64,000 nucleotides of DNA from Ahaetulla prasina (taxonomy: Eukaryota > Chordata > Lepidosauria > Squamata > Colubridae): the NCBI RefSeq assembly GCF_028640845.1, contig NC_080546.1, positions 77,184,697 to 77,248,696 of the forward strand, in the 5' to 3' direction. The translations under genes and the position numbers were made by a program. Under the pieces are notes generated by a model. It had not been told where the DNA came from, did no database searches, and worked only from the letters and a program-made list of their open reading frames with translations. Positions 10,995 through 23,985 of this stretch are shown here, in pieces (positions within the stretch are counted from its first letter, which is position 1; every line of letters starts with the position of its first letter).

Positions 10995-12826
10995 AAAAGT
11001 TGCTTGTTAAATTTGTCTGCCATGTTACAAGGCATCTGAGAGCAGAACTGAGCATAATATCTAGTGTCTGATCAGCTGTTTGGCATCTAATGGCCCAGCA
11101 TGACAGCAAAACGGATCAGCACTATTGATGAGGCCTGAGGCACTAGAATATACTGCCTGTTAAAAATTTACCACCACTTTACTGCCTAAAACTCATACCC
11201 TAGATATAACAGTCAGTGTTTCTTACTCTGTTCCTGTATGTGCAATTAATATTTTCTTTACTGCATTGACAGATGTCAGCTAGCAGCCTTGTTAAGGTTT
11301 GTGGATTCTCTCAAGAGGAGAGATTAGCAAATAAATCTCCCACCTGGCATTATGTGACCAAATTGCAGAATACTTTGCTGATAAAAATAATTAGATTTGT
11401 CTTATCCTTGAATCTGCATGGACAGATATGGTAGAAAGGGAAATATATTGCAGAGTTAATAGAGATTCTGTCACTGCAGGTGGGTTCCATGTTCCACTTA
11501 GCTTCTTAGGTGGGGATTAGAGATGAGATCCAAGAAGTGATAAATGCCTCATTACAAGAGAGGTGCTTTTTGACTCTTGAACTTGACTTCTTGCAATTTT
11601 TGATTATTGCAATTTGGTATCCAATCTATCCTTTTGGGGAGTCTCTTGAGATTTCCAGGGTCCTTTATCAACCAAGATGGAGACCTGGGTTGCTCTGAAA
11701 ACCACCTTGAATCCACAAATGGCACATAGTGGAAAATCCTGAGAGTTGATAAGTGACAACTGTCATATTACATCGGTGCTCAAGCCCTGATCGCTGATAA
11801 GCTTGTGACTATAATTCTAGTTCTAGTTTTGACCTACAATGTAATTTCACCTCAAGCAACTGTCAGGGTTCAGAGTAATGCATCCACCGAGAACAGAACT
11901 GGCGGGTAGATTCCTCAAAGAACATCTCTATTGGGCACACCATATCGGCACAGCTAGTGAAAACCAACTCTAAAAGTTCCAGCAGTTTCCCCCCTAATTA
12001 AAAGAGCAAATATTTCCTCCCAGGTGTCACCGATCACATTGTCCAATGAAGGTAACTAGGAGGTCGCTTGGCCAATCCTCTGCCCTCTGTTGGGATGACC
12101 TTGGTTCCCAGAGGAAAACTTTTTTGTTTTGACAGGTCTATCTTCTTCCCACCCCTACCCCCTTCCCTCTTTCAATGTTCGTGGCAACTATGAGGCAGGA
12201 GAAAAATGGCATCAACCAGGTCAGCTTCAGAGTTGACGGCAACCTTGGGAACCATCTTCTTCACTCAGAATGAACACATCCAGTGGATATCTCAGAGGAA
12301 ATTCCTGCGAGATAAGGACCTGAGGCATCAACATTGTACAAAAGATTCCTTGTAGTTATTAGCTTTCCCTCCTCCCCTCCCTTCCCCCCCCCCCCCAATC
12401 ATTGTCCTTTTAGAATACAGAAAAGACAAATTATTTCAAAGGACCTTTGCGATTTGAACTTTGTTTTGCTGATATATTATTCATGTCAGGCTGTGTATTC
12501 CACTATGAAGTATTAGTTTAGAATGACAGGTTAAGGCATGATTGTTACTGAGTTGGTTTCAGCTTTAACCACGGCCATTTTAATGTTTATAGTTACTATG
12601 GATACTGTATTATAAATATTGTCATGTTGTAAGTGTTGTAAGTGCTATGTGTTGGTGTTATAAATCATAATGAAATTTGCTGTTTAATAATAAACTGTAT
12701 GTGATAAAACATTATTATTATTATCATTGTTGCCACAGAATATGAAAACGATGATTACCATCCTCATTGTTCCAAATTATTGGATCCTATGGGTAGGCTA
12801 CTTAACAGGATATTACCACTGCATAA
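10995..12826. other. non-coding DNA
   Basis: No exon, RNA gene or repeat family recognised. A C-run lies near 12386. The ORFs are short and unsupported. Confidence 0.4.
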
Positions 12827-13168
12827 GACACGGTGGCTCAGTGGCTAAGACACTGAGCTTGTCGATCGAAAGGTCAGTGGTTCGAATCCCTAGTGCTGCG
12901 TAATGGGGTGAGCTCCCATTACTTGTCCCAGCTTCTGCCAACCTAGCAGTTCGAAAGCACTTAAAAAATACAAGTAGAAAAATAGGAACCACCTTTGGAG
13001 GGAAGGTAACAGCGTTCCGTGTGCCTTTGGCGTTTAGTCATGCCAGCCACATGACCACGGAAACGTCTTCAGACAGTGCTGGCTCTTCGGCTTTGAAACG
13101 GAGATGAGCACCGCCCCCTAGAGTCGGGAACAACTAGCAGATACGTGCGAGGGGAACCTTTACCTTTA
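12827..13168 (+). repeat. Sauria-type SINE
   Basis: tRNA-like head (ggtggctcagtggctaag, ggttcgaatccctag), body with cagcttctgccaacctagcag, and Bov-B-type tail gaggggaacctttaccttta. The B-box string shows it is tRNA-derived. Confidence 0.9.
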
Positions 13169-13169
13169 A

Positions 13170-13820
13170 GTGTATATATGATTATAATGCATTCTGTTCT
13201 TTTCTGTCTCTTTGACCTTTGGTGAGCCATGACAAGAGCACCATCAATTTATTATAGGAGAAAGTTGACAATCCAGTTCTGCTCTTAGATAAAGACTTCA
13301 GTCGGCATCTGTTGTGTCTCTATCTACCTACAAGCCCTGTACCCATATAGAGTGCTGTTACTAGGAATTTGCACAGTTCCTTTGTTTGGAGGGCTCAGAT
13401 TGAAAACAATGTTTAAAAATACGTATTTTCTTTAATATAATTGTATATTAGAAAACTATGGAACATAAAAGGAAAAGTTGAAAAACAGGAAAAAAATACG
13501 AAAGAATCAAAGAAAAAGTGAGAGAAAAAATACATCTAAACATGCAGTTTCCAATTTGTAATGTAAGCAGTTACAAACATGGTAATTACCATTTCCAAAA
13601 TCCCAAATTACATATCATGGGTCCCTTCTTCCTGCAAAGAAAAGGATTTCCTTTGATAAATAAATCCCAAAATCACCAATTCATTTTTATCCATTTTCAG
13701 CAAAAAAAAAAAAGTCCATAAAGGGTTTTCAGTATTTTACAAAGTAATTGTTGCTCCATCCTTACAAATATTTGTATGTTTTCTTGTAAGAGTTGTTTGT
13801 ATCAGGTAAATTTGTGAAAG
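13170..13820. other. AT-rich non-coding DNA
   Basis: No supported feature. Confidence 0.4.
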
Positions 13821-13828
13821 GGGTTATC

Positions 13829-14286
13829 CAGTGGTGGAATTCAAATTCTTTTACTATCGTTTCTGTGGGCGTGGCTTGGTGGGCGTGGCAGAGAAACGAT
13901 ACTGCAAAATCTCCATTCCCACTCCACTCCACTCCAGGGGAAGAATACTGCAAAATCTCCATTCCCACCCCATTCCTGGTGGAAGGATATTGCAAAACTC
14001 CATTCCCACCCCAGTCCAGGTGAAGGATACTGCAAAATCTCCATTCCCACCCCACTCCAGGGGAAAGATACTGCAACATTTCCATTCCCATCCCACTCCT
14101 GGGGAAAGGATACTGCAAAATCTCCATTCCCTTCCCACTCCTGGGGGAAGGATACTGCAAAATCCCCATTCTCTCCCCACTCCTGGGGAAAGGATACTGC
14201 AAAATCTCCATTCCCTCCCCACTGGTATTTGCCAGTTCTCCAAACTACTAAAACTTTCCGCTACCGGTTCTCCAGTAGCACCCCTG
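13829..14286. mobile_element. hAT-like element with internal tandem repeats
   Basis: Starts cagtggtggaattcaa, ends agcacccctg; flanks gggttatc and ggattctc agree at 6 of 8. The interior, 13890-14222, is a tandem array of about eight units near 42 bp built on gatactgcaaaatctccattccc. Confidence 0.7.
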
Positions 14287-14294
14287 GGATTCTC

Positions 14295-15204
14295 CATTTC
14301 TGTTTATCGTTAGATATATCCAATAGTTTTGAACCAGAGCTGTGAGTAGGGAATGCAGGTGCAAACATCTCTCTCTTATCCTCAGGCAGGGAGAGCGCTG
14401 TTTTCTGTTATCCATCTTTTAAAAATGAATTCCTGTCACCAATTTAGGCAAATATATTCAAGCATAGCTAGAAGACTAATTCATTATTCTGTCACTTTGT
14501 AAGTCTAATGGAGCAAGAGCAGCTGTTGCGAAGTCTCTGAATACCTCAGATGGAACTCTTTTGAGTAATAGGATGGCAAAATCAGGAACTCTGCACAGTG
14601 TACACAATGCCAAATTAATTGGAAAATAGATGGTCTGGAAGTTAAACATACTCATGTGGCCTGTAAACATTTGTTCTGCATCTAAAATAACTTTGTTATA
14701 TTTAATTGAATGGATTTTTGTTTCCAGCCCATGAATGAATCTTTAAACATCAATTATTTCATATATTTTTTTAAAAAAATAATACCTTGAAGGGTTATAT
14801 GACATTACTTCTGTTCTTTGTGCACATTAGGCAAAATGTGATGTGACTTTAATGCCACAATTAGGCTCAGGACAAAAAAATATGTCAGGAAGATGTTGAA
14901 CAACTTGAGAATGTGCTGGTAGAATAGCTTAAGGCCAATTTAACTTTGTTTCTCCACAGTCTGCTATAACTGACTTATTTCAGTTAATTAGTGGCAGGTG
15001 TTATTTTTAAAAAAGGGAATTATTACTACCAATGTTTCACAACTCTGAATGCAGTATAAAAGAAATTAGTATCAGCCATTTATTAAATTGCCAAGTTCAG
15101 TTGTAAAATCCAGGCAAGAATGTTATATATTTTTCATACTTCCTGTAATGTTGCTTTAGAATCCAAAGGCCTAATGGCCATGTATGAATAAACTTCCACA
15201 TTAG
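14295..15204. other. AT-rich non-coding DNA
   Basis: No supported feature. Confidence 0.4.
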
Positions 15205-15404
15205 TTTAGAATAGAATAGAATAGAATTTTTTTATTGGCCAAGTGTGATTGGACACACAAGGAATTTGTCTTGGTGCATATGCTCTCAGTGTACATAAAA
15301 GAAAAGATACGTTCATCAAGGTACAACATTTACAACACAAATGATGGTCAATATATCAATATAAATCATAAGGATTGCCAGCAACAAAGTTACAGTCATA
15401 CAGT
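15205..15404 (-). mobile_element. CR1/L3-like LINE 3' end (reverse)
   Basis: Starts with atagaatagaatagaa, then ttggccaagtgtgattgg; reverse of 6391-6843, truncated. Confidence 0.85.
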
Positions 15405-15720
15405 TTTAGGCCTATATTAAGGTGCTTCGTGCCTAAGATACCTGAATGAATGTGTTGATAGGTGTGAGACAAACCTTTGCCATAGCACCTCATATTAGAA
15501 TGCCTCCTAGAGGAAGTCAAATTAGTTCTATCCTTGATGTTTATGGTGATTTACTGCATGTACAGTATATGGCTACCCATCTCACATATAGTAATTTTGG
15601 GCATTAACACAATAAAAATATCATTGCAAAAACAAAATGAAAAACTGAAAACCCATCTAAATAATAATGCCCATCAAACATAAGCCAATCAAACAGTACT
15701 TTCAAACAACCCTTCCTGAC

Positions 15721-15991
15721 CAGTGGTGGCATTCAAAAAAATTTTTATTACCGGTTCTGTGGGCTTGGTGGGCGTGGCTTGGTGAGCGTGGCAGGGGAAG
15801 GATACTGCAAAATCTCCATTCCCGCCCCACTCCAGGGGAAAAATACTGTAAAACAAAAGAAGACCCAGCCAATCAGCTGGGACTCAGGAGGCAGCAAATA
15901 AATTGGGGACGGGGCCAGTCAGAGGTGGTATTTGCCAGTTCTCTGAACTACTCAAAATTTCCGCTAATGGTTCGTCAGAATACCACCTCTG
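15721..15991. mobile_element. hAT-like element, gatactgcaaaatct type
   Basis: Starts cagtggtggcattc, ends taccacctctg; TSD ttcctgac (15713-15720) and ctcctgac (15992-15999), 7 of 8. Confidence 0.75.
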
Positions 15992-16289
15992 CTCCTGACC
16001 CATGCCTCAAAGTTAAGCCTTCTCTTAAGGATTTTGCAGAAAACAAGACTTTCTTCCAAAAGAAAGTGCTGCTAAAAAGAAGGCATGCTTCTTGTGTCCC
16101 TCCAAGTGATATTTCTTAATCAACATTTGACCATTGCCCTTTTGCAGGGTCTCATGGGATATGTGGATATAACTGGGAAAAAGGGGATACTTCAAATAAA
16201 GCCTCAGCCACAAAGGACTTTATGGTTAGCAATGAGCATCTCTCTTTTTTTAAATAAAAGGTTTTTTTTTATTTTTTAAAGACAAACAT

Positions 16290-19200
16290 ACATTTTTTCT
16301 GAATAGAATATTGACTGAATTGAAATACATACAGCTTATTTTTCCCAAATTTAATTTATATAATTTGATTACTGCCATTTATATTCCTTTTCTACTTCCT
16401 TTTTATCTCCATTTTATATTTAATATATAATCAAGATTACCTTCCGCCCCTAACCTCCTAATCTTAATCTTCTTTCATTTCAATCTTTTATTTCTCCCTC
16501 TCACATGTATTTTCCACTAATTCTTTATTCTATTGAAACCCTTTAAATTACACACAATCATTTTAATATTTCACACTTATTTCTGATTATCCATTGTTTT
16601 CTAAAGGTGGACCAAATTGTCATATCTTATTTCCTTGTTAATCGTTTTTCTTATTCCTTTTCATTTAAATTCCCATTACATCTTCTATGTAAAACCCTTC
16701 TAAGTAAATCATTTAATACTTCACAATTGATTTCATCATATCCCCTCTAAATAAATAGTTTCAAATTATCATTTAACATTTAATTAAACCTAACTTCCAA
16801 TTCCATTTCATTTAAATTTCCTTTTCTCAATAAATCATTATATTCTCAATTTTATCTTAACCTCTTTTAAATATATCATTTTATATTTCACAGACATTAT
16901 TTTTCTATGCTCTACCATTTATATTAAAGAATGTTCAAATATTACAATCACCAATATTAATAATCATCTTACCCTTTTGACAATATATTTCTTCACTTTT
17001 GTTTTCCATATCCTCTTTTTTAGTAAAAAAAAATCTCTTCTCATAAATCATTTTATATTTCACAATTTATATCATTGTTTCCCCTCTAAGCAAGTAATTT
17101 CAAATTATCATTTTGCATTTAATTAAACCTATCTTCCATTTCCATTTCATTTAGATTTCCTTTTCTAAATAAATCATTATATTCACCATTTTAACTTAAC
17201 TTCTTTCAAATATATCATTTTATCTTTCACAACCATTATTTTTCTATATTCTATCATTCAAATTAAAAAGTATATTTCAAATTATTCACATATTACAATC
17301 ACCAATATTAATCATAATGCCATTATCATCATACATATATCTCATATTACTTTTAACCATTTTCCCCTGGTCCATCTAGCCAACCTCTTCTTACAATTCG
17401 TCTTCTTTTATTCCATTCCCTCATTTTCTTCTTTTTCTTTTTTCTTTTTATAATTATTATATCTTTACCCCTGTTTCCTTCCTTTATCCTTTAAGTCCAT
17501 TACTCGCTTATTTTGACCTATATTCCCATCTAATCTATTTCCCTTTTCTCTTTTCCCCTTCTCTTTTTCCCCATTGTTAAACCCAGTGTAATCCTTGAAT
17601 TTTTTTGTCTCTAATCTCTTCCCTTTTTCTTGTTTCTTTCGTTTCTCTCTACCTTCTCTATTTTTACCACTGTTAATCTCAGTGTAATCATTAGAAATGT
17701 TTTTCTCTAATCTCTTCCTCTTTCCTTTCCTTCTGTTAATTTTCTTTTTTGTTGGTTGTGCCCTCCTGATCTCTCTCTTTTTTCATTATTACTCCCAATA
17801 TAATCAATTAATTTTTCATCATTATCTTTATCTTCAGTGTTGTTTTCTTGTTTCTTGGTAAGCTGTTTCTCCAATTGAATATGTTCTGACAAAATTCTTG
17901 ATTTCTTTCTGTCCAAATCAAATGATACACATACCATTTTAACTTAACTTCTTTCAAATATATCATTTTATCTTTCACAACCATTATTTTTCTATATTCT
18001 ATCATTCAAATTAAAAAGTATATTTCAAATTATTCACATATTACAATCACCAATATTAATCATAATGCCATTATCATCATACATATATCTCATATTACTT
18101 TTAACCATTTTCCCCTGGTCCATCTAGCCAACTTCTTATAATTCCCCTTCTTTTATTCCATTCCCTCATTTTCTTCTTTTTATTTTTTTTATTTTTATAA
18201 TTATTATATATTTTCCGGTTTCCTTCCTATAGCTTTTACATCCATTGCTCGCTTATTTTGACCTGTATTCCCACCTAATCTATTTCTCTTTTCTCTTTTT
18301 CCCTTCTTTTTCCCCCCACTGTTAAACCCAATGTAATCCTTAAATTTTTTTGTCTCTAATCCCTTGTTTCTTTTGTTTCTCTCTACCTTCTCTATTTTTA
18401 CCACTGATAATCCCAGTGTAATAATTACAATGTTTTTCCCTAAACTCTTCCTCTCTCCTTTCCTTTTCTTAATTTTCTTTTTTGTTGGTTGTGTCCTCCT
18501 GCTCCCTCTCTTTTTTTCATTATTACTCCCAATATAATCAATTAATTTTTCATCATTATCTTTATTTTCAGTGGTGTTTTCTTGTTTCTTGGTAAGCTGT
18601 TTTTCCAATTGAATATGTTCCGACAAAATTCTTGATTTCTTTCTGTCCAAGTCAAATGATACACATACCCTTTTAACCAGTTCAATTAATTCTTGCCACA
18701 TTTTAACTTCTGCTTAGGCTTTAGTTCCAATTTAAAGTTTTATTACTTGTCTGCTTTTTGGATTATCAAAATCAAAGAGCTGAAAAGAAAACAAATCCTC
18801 CTTAAAACTTCTCACGGCTTGTTGATCAAGGTCAGAGTATTTTTTTTCCAGATTTCAAAATGTTCAATGTAGTACTTTTTTTCCGCCAGTAGATGTCTCT
18901 CTTCAATCCACAAATCAACAACTTAACAAAGTATCCAATTTGTTTATTAAATCCAATTATCTTATTTCTTATTTCTCGTCTTAATTTTTATATATTCCAA
19001 ATCCAAGTTTTAAACTTCAATTTAACTCCAATTAAATATCTTTACAAGGCTTTTTTATTTTAAGACTTTCTGTATTCCTTTAAGGTTGAAAGTTTTTCTT
19101 AAAGTTTATATTCCATCATTTGCTCTTTTCTTTCGGGTTTCTTTTTCTTGTAACACTTTTAAACTCTCCAAATCCAATTTCCAAATCCAAATATCAAACT

Positions 19201-19560
19201 CTGTTTTGGGCTTTTGTGTTTTTACTTCCGCTTTGTTCTTCTCCCTCCATTAAAATTCCCCAGTGCTAATTAGCCACTAATTCCATGCTTTCCAAAAATT
19301 TCAAATCGTTTCCTTATTACCTGTGAGTTGGCCAATCACTCACCCGGTACCAATACTCCATCCAAAACCTCGCTCCTGCACAATTCTTAGTCTGGTTGCC
19401 CCAGCTTTGTGATGGTCATGGTGACCGCTGCCCCCGCTGCTAGATCGAAGAATTTTCTCCAACTTCCTGGGGAACTTCCCTGTTTCCCCTAGTCGTCTGA
19501 GATGTCTCTCCTTCTTCACCGTCCCTATAGGATGGTTCCAGTCTGAAGACACACACACAC
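16290..19560 (-). repeat. AT-rich internally repeated block, possibly a retroelement 5' region
   Basis: A segment from about 17191 repeats at about 17936 (offset 745 bp) with long identical strings such as cccctggtccatctagcca; more diverged partial copies lie at 16750-17000. The reverse strand gives Lys-rich frames (for example 18204-18701, 165 codons) and, past 18720, a GC-richer end near 19330-19560. This suggests the 5' region and ORF1 of a LINE in reverse, but I cannot name the family. Confidence 0.5.
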
Positions 19561-19671
19561 CCCGACAGTGGTTTATCTGGCTGGATTTTCACCAGGCTTG
19601 TCAGAGCCTCCTACTTTCCAGCCAGCATCGCTGCAACGCTTCCAGTTACTTAGCAATGAGCATCTTTTTTT

Positions 19672-19950
19672 ATTATTATTTATTTATTTATTTGAATTTA
19701 TATCCCACCCTTCTCCGAAGACTCAGGGCGGCTTACATTGTGTTAAGCAATAGTCTTCATCCATTTGTATATTATATACAAAGTCAACTTTTATTGTCCC
19801 CCAACAATCTGGATCCTCATTTTACCTACCTTATGGCTGAGTCAATCTTGGGCCTGGTGGGCCTGGTGGGACTTGAACTTGCAGTAATTGCAAGCAGCTG
19901 TGTTAATAACAGACTGCTTAGTCTGTTGATCCACCAGAGGCCCATTCGCA
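19672..19950 (-). repeat. tRNA-derived SINE with L2-type tail (reverse)
   Basis: Reads tatcccacccttctccgaag, actcagggcggcttac, caatctggatcctcatttta, then the reverse of a tRNA-like head. Same family as 28475-28735 (reverse) and 33848-34075 (forward). Confidence 0.85.
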
Positions 19951-20828
19951 ATGAGCATCTTGAATTACCTTAGAAGTCTACTGGGAGCTGGTGCAACTCA
20001 TGAACCAAAGATCTACTATGAGAGCACTGATGTACACCTGATGTACATAATTGTTCACACTGCTGCATTCTGGACAAATTGAAGGTTTCTAGTGTTCGTC
20101 AAGAATAGACACATGTAGAATATGGAAGTGAGAAAAGCCTGAGTTGACTATCTACCTCCTGATCCGGGAATAAGTGCATTGCTCTTTAGAAGGCCAGTTT
20201 TTTTACTATGTAAACGTTCTTGTTCTTTTAATTTTTAAAAAAGAAATTAGCTTTATTAGCTGATTTTATTAGCTGATTTCATGCACTGAAACTAATAATG
20301 TTTTGTTGAAACTTTAGTGGGCTAGTTGATTGATTGATTGATTACACTGGTACTTTCATGCTGTTTCAATCAAGTATACCTAAATAAGTAACAATATAAT
20401 AAGGTCAAGGACAATCTAGAAAATCATAGGCTTTAATTCATTCTAATTCTGTAAAATTATAATAAATAATAGCCCCATATACCTTCTAGGTTTCAAATTA
20501 TGAGATCCTTATACAAAATGTTTGCTTGAATAACCAACTTTGTAACAACGTACTCAATATTAAGAGGCTGCAATAGAAAAGTGGTAACAGCCAAAATGTG
20601 TGGTTAAAAAAAAAATGGCCAGAACATATTGTTTACTGACTGGATAGAAGTTTTGGTTTTCTGGGGCGACAGCTTTCTGAAAATGTATCTAGAACTGACA
20701 CACCTTTTCCCCATCTATGCAGTTCTCATTTTCCCCCCAAAATTTTTAGTTTATTCAAAAAAGATTAAAATACAAAACATCAAAATGTCATTAAAAAACC
20801 TAACACATATACACAGAATGTCCTCCCT
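19951..20828. other. AT-rich non-coding DNA
   Basis: No supported feature. Confidence 0.4.
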
Positions 20829-20829
20829 A

Positions 20830-21072
20830 CCTTGCTTCTCCCAAAATAAGATGTCCCCTGATAATAAGCCCAATCGAGATTTTGAGCGCATGCTCTAAAA
20901 TAAGCCTTCCCCGAAAATATTTAAACCCAGAGCTGGAAATCAGGTAAGACAGCAAGGAGCCCCATCTTGCTCCACGCGCCCCAAAATAATAAAACCTCAC
21001 CAAAAATAAGGCCAAGCACTTCTTTCGGGGTTCAAAAAAATATAAGACAGGGTCTTATTTTCAGGAAAACAT
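20830..21072. mobile_element. short DNA transposon with inverted ends (ataagac type)
   Basis: Left end tctcccaaaataagatgtcccctg and right end gtcttattttcaggaaaac are inverted repeats; non-coding interior. Superfamily not determined. Confidence 0.55.
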
Positions 21073-21289
21073 GTTAGTTGAGTGCTGATTGGTGTAATAT
21101 AACAATATTAGTTTCCCATCCCTTGCGAAACAGGCCAAAAACATTTTTCAAACTGTTAAACTACTAAATCTACTTGCAAATTGTTAGCCTTTCGTCTAGA
21201 AACTGTATTAATAACAAAATGTTCTCTTGAATGGTTTCTATCCTGCTTTCCTTCAAACAAGCCTTGAAGATGCCTTTGTTCCTCTGGTT

Positions 21290-21800
21290 CTTCTTAGGCT
21301 GTGATAAATCAAGATGTTGTGTCTGCGCCCCCCGAGCCGGGCCTCCTGCCAGAAAGTGACTTGGAAAGTGAGGGGGAAGGGCCATCAGGACTTACCTCGG
21401 GAGCACCGGCTTCCCTGGCTCAGCTCCAGGAGCCAGAGGCAGGCCAGGTGGAGGAGATAACGAGGCCTCCGTCTCCTAACTCTTTCCTCCCCCAGGCCAC
21501 GCCTCCAAACCCAGCTGATGGCAATCAGGCCTGGCTGGACCCTAGGTTTCATAGGCAGGAGAGGCGGGAACAACAGAAGCAGGGGTGGGGCAGGCCTAGG
21601 AAGTGCTGAGTCATGGAGCCACACCCCACAGGATATAAAAGCAGCAAGGGCTGCTATACCCCTTTGTAGCAGACAAATCAACTGCTTAACTAAGAGCTGA
21701 AGTACTGTTTGTTCCTGGGTGACTCGTCGGCATCAAGGGAGATAACAGAGTCACTTGGCAGACGCTCGCTAGTTTGCTGCCAGAGCTGATAGTGCCAGCT
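21290..21800 (+). mobile_element. retroelement fragment with TATA-bearing region
   Basis: Open frame 21301-21609 (EPGLLPESDLESEGEG..., ending WGRPRKC) followed at once by tgctgagtcatggagccaca, ggatataaaagcagc and a region with gtttgctgccagagctga. The order matches 10129-10640 in reverse. It may be the 3' coding end and LTR of one retroelement family. Confidence 0.5.
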
Positions 21801-22277
21801 AATTAAGCCATCGCTTAATTAGAACACAAGATATCCTTTGGGAAGGTCTAGGTGAATTGTTTAATCCTAGTTAGCCATTGTGCTTTCCCTTCCAAAAACC
21901 ATTGTTTTGATACTTCTATTGTTGGTTGCCACCCAAAGTCATCTTTATACAGTTCACTTTAAAAGAAGAAGAAAGTGCTTCTATTCTATAGCATTCTTAG
22001 GACTTAGAATGAAGTTCCTTTCAGGGAAAAAAATAATACCTATTTTCCCTGAACTATTAACCTTTTCAGTTTTTGTCACTTTTCTTCTTTCAGTACAATG
22101 CTAAAGATGTTGGTAGAAAGAGAATTATTGAGAAGTGAACTGACATTATAAATGTCAGAGGTCACAAAGGAGTAAGAACTAAATGTGGCTGTAAAAAAAT
22201 AAAGTTTATATTCTATCGGGAAATTTTCCTGTCTAGTGCCCTCAAAAATCAGTTTTTGGTCTGCTTATGGTTTAAAG

Positions 22278-22434
22278 CAGTAGTGGGTTTCAAACCCCAT
22301 CGCTACCGGTTCGCTCGTGGGTGCGCACAACACTTCTGTGCATGCGCAGAGACGTCCGGGTGGGTGGAGCTTCCTGCCACTGCCGCTGCTACCAGTTCGC
22401 CCAATCCGCGGCGAACCAGTAGTAACCCACATTG
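22278..22434. mobile_element. hAT-like element, gcatgcgcag type
   Basis: Starts cagtagtgggtttcaa, ends acccacattg; TSD gtttaaag (22270-22277) and gtttaagg (22435-22442), 7 of 8. Confidence 0.75.
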
Positions 22435-22679
22435 GTTTAAGGACTACACATTTTTTAAAAAATGAAAATGTTATATATGTGGAAGAAGATTTCTTTCCTA
22501 AAAAGAAAATTCTTTCTTCTCAACATAAATATAAGTTTGGCATTCGGTTGAGGAATTGTGTCTTTCTCTTCATCATTAGAGAATAATAAATGGTTTACTC
22601 CAAAGCCTGCCTGAGGAATTATGGGAGTTGAAGTCCACACATCTTAAAGGTCCCTGTTTTGAAAAACACTGAGAACAAG

Positions 22680-23802
22680 AACTACCGAGCAAAACAAAGA
22701 AACAGCTTAGTCTTAAACTTATATTGCTTTGCTTAATCTATTTGTATTGCTGCCCAGTTCTTTGAAGAGCATTCCCTAAAAAAATTAAGGGGGGCAATGT
22801 CTTTTTGAATGGGCTTTATTGTTAGCTCATTTTGATTAATAAATTGTTTTACTTAGTTGTATTAGTTTTGTTGTTTTAAGTACATTAAATGTGTTAATTT
22901 TATTCTTGCTCTATTGTTAACCAGTTAGAGACATTGATAGTTCATGATATACTAAGTCAACAACAACAACAATAATAATAATAATATAATATAATAAGTG
23001 ACTATCATCACTGCTGCCAATCCATATGCTGTGATCAGTTGTATCAGCTCATGGTCAAAAGTGATTAAGTGGCTTGCAGATTTCAGAGTAAAAGCCTCTT
23101 CTTATTTTATGGATAAAATAATAATTGGCTTTCCATACTGTCTCATCTTAAGTAACAGCATGAAATATTCTTGTTCAGATGCATCTTGGAAGAATTAATT
23201 TCCTTTAAAATGAATTCTTAAATACTCTGCATTGTTTTTATTGATTAGTTTATTATTTGAACCTATGTTAATTGAGTATTATTTTTAATATTTGTTGTGC
23301 ATCCTTTTGAGCTACTTCAAATAATAAGAAAAAAATAATATCATCCATGATTTGTCAAGCCTCCAAGTAACATGCCCCAAAAATTAAAGTCCAAGGCATC
23401 CATCTTCCTTTGTAAATCCATTGTAAAGCTTTTTAAATTTAATTTAATTTAATTAATTAATTAAATTAATGGATTTTAAATGCATTGTAAAGCCATTAAA
23501 TTGGCAAAGACTTGGTGTAATTCCAAATCTGAACCGGATCCGGAATTACACCCAATAAAAGCAAAAGTTTGAAACTTCCCCCCATGAGTCACAATCTCCA
23601 ATCAAATATGTCTACACATATGTCATCTTCAGGGTCGACAGGATTATTGAACGGATTGATCACCAATACCTGTAAGTGTTAAGTAATAGGAAAAAGCTTA
23701 AGTGCCTTGTTCTTATGGAAGTCAATTTAAAAAGCAATCAAATATTTCATGTTACTTTGCTGCCATCTAGTGACAGAATTAAATGTGCTTTTTGTCTTTA
23801 AG
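22680..23802. other. NDST intron or upstream DNA
   Basis: Trinucleotide caa/taa repeats at 22960-22995 and a TTTAA-rich stretch near 23430. No preceding NDST exon found. Confidence 0.5.
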
Positions 23803-23985
23803 ATCAGTATTTTTATGACTCACCTATCTAATTATGGCAATGACCGGTTGGGTTTATACACCTTTGTCAATCTGGCCAATTTTGTTCAAAGTTGGACTAA
23901 CCTGAAGCTGCAGACTCTACCTCCACTTCAGCTGGCTCACAAATACTTTGAACTATTTCCAGAACAAAAGGACCCACTGTGGCAG
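23803..23985 (+). CDS. NDST3/NDST4: NDST exon a ([11 protein letters not shown] region)
   Basis: 183 bp, 61 codons, phase 0 at both ends. The acceptor follows a T-rich tract ending ttaag; the donor is cag/gtaaga. It begins [25 protein letters not shown] and ends DPLWQ, the conserved linker just before the sulfotransferase domain. A second AG five bases downstream (atcag) would lose the conserved Ile-Ser, so the first is preferred. Confidence 0.95.

Noticed and set aside
12827..12905. Possible tRNA gene (ggttcgaatccc B box)
   Set aside because: It is the head of a Sauria SINE with full SINE body and Bov-B-type tail; no cloverleaf evident. The same applies to the other SINE heads.
13762..14313. 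ORFs of 147-160 codons with repeated LQYPSPR or GRILQNLHS units
   Set aside because: Tandem 42-bp repeat in a hAT-like element, open in several frames by periodicity.
18204..18701. 165-codon Lys-rich minus-strand ORF as a host gene
   Set aside because: It lies in an internally duplicated block and is repeated in decayed form at 17707-17937; more likely part of a retroelement.
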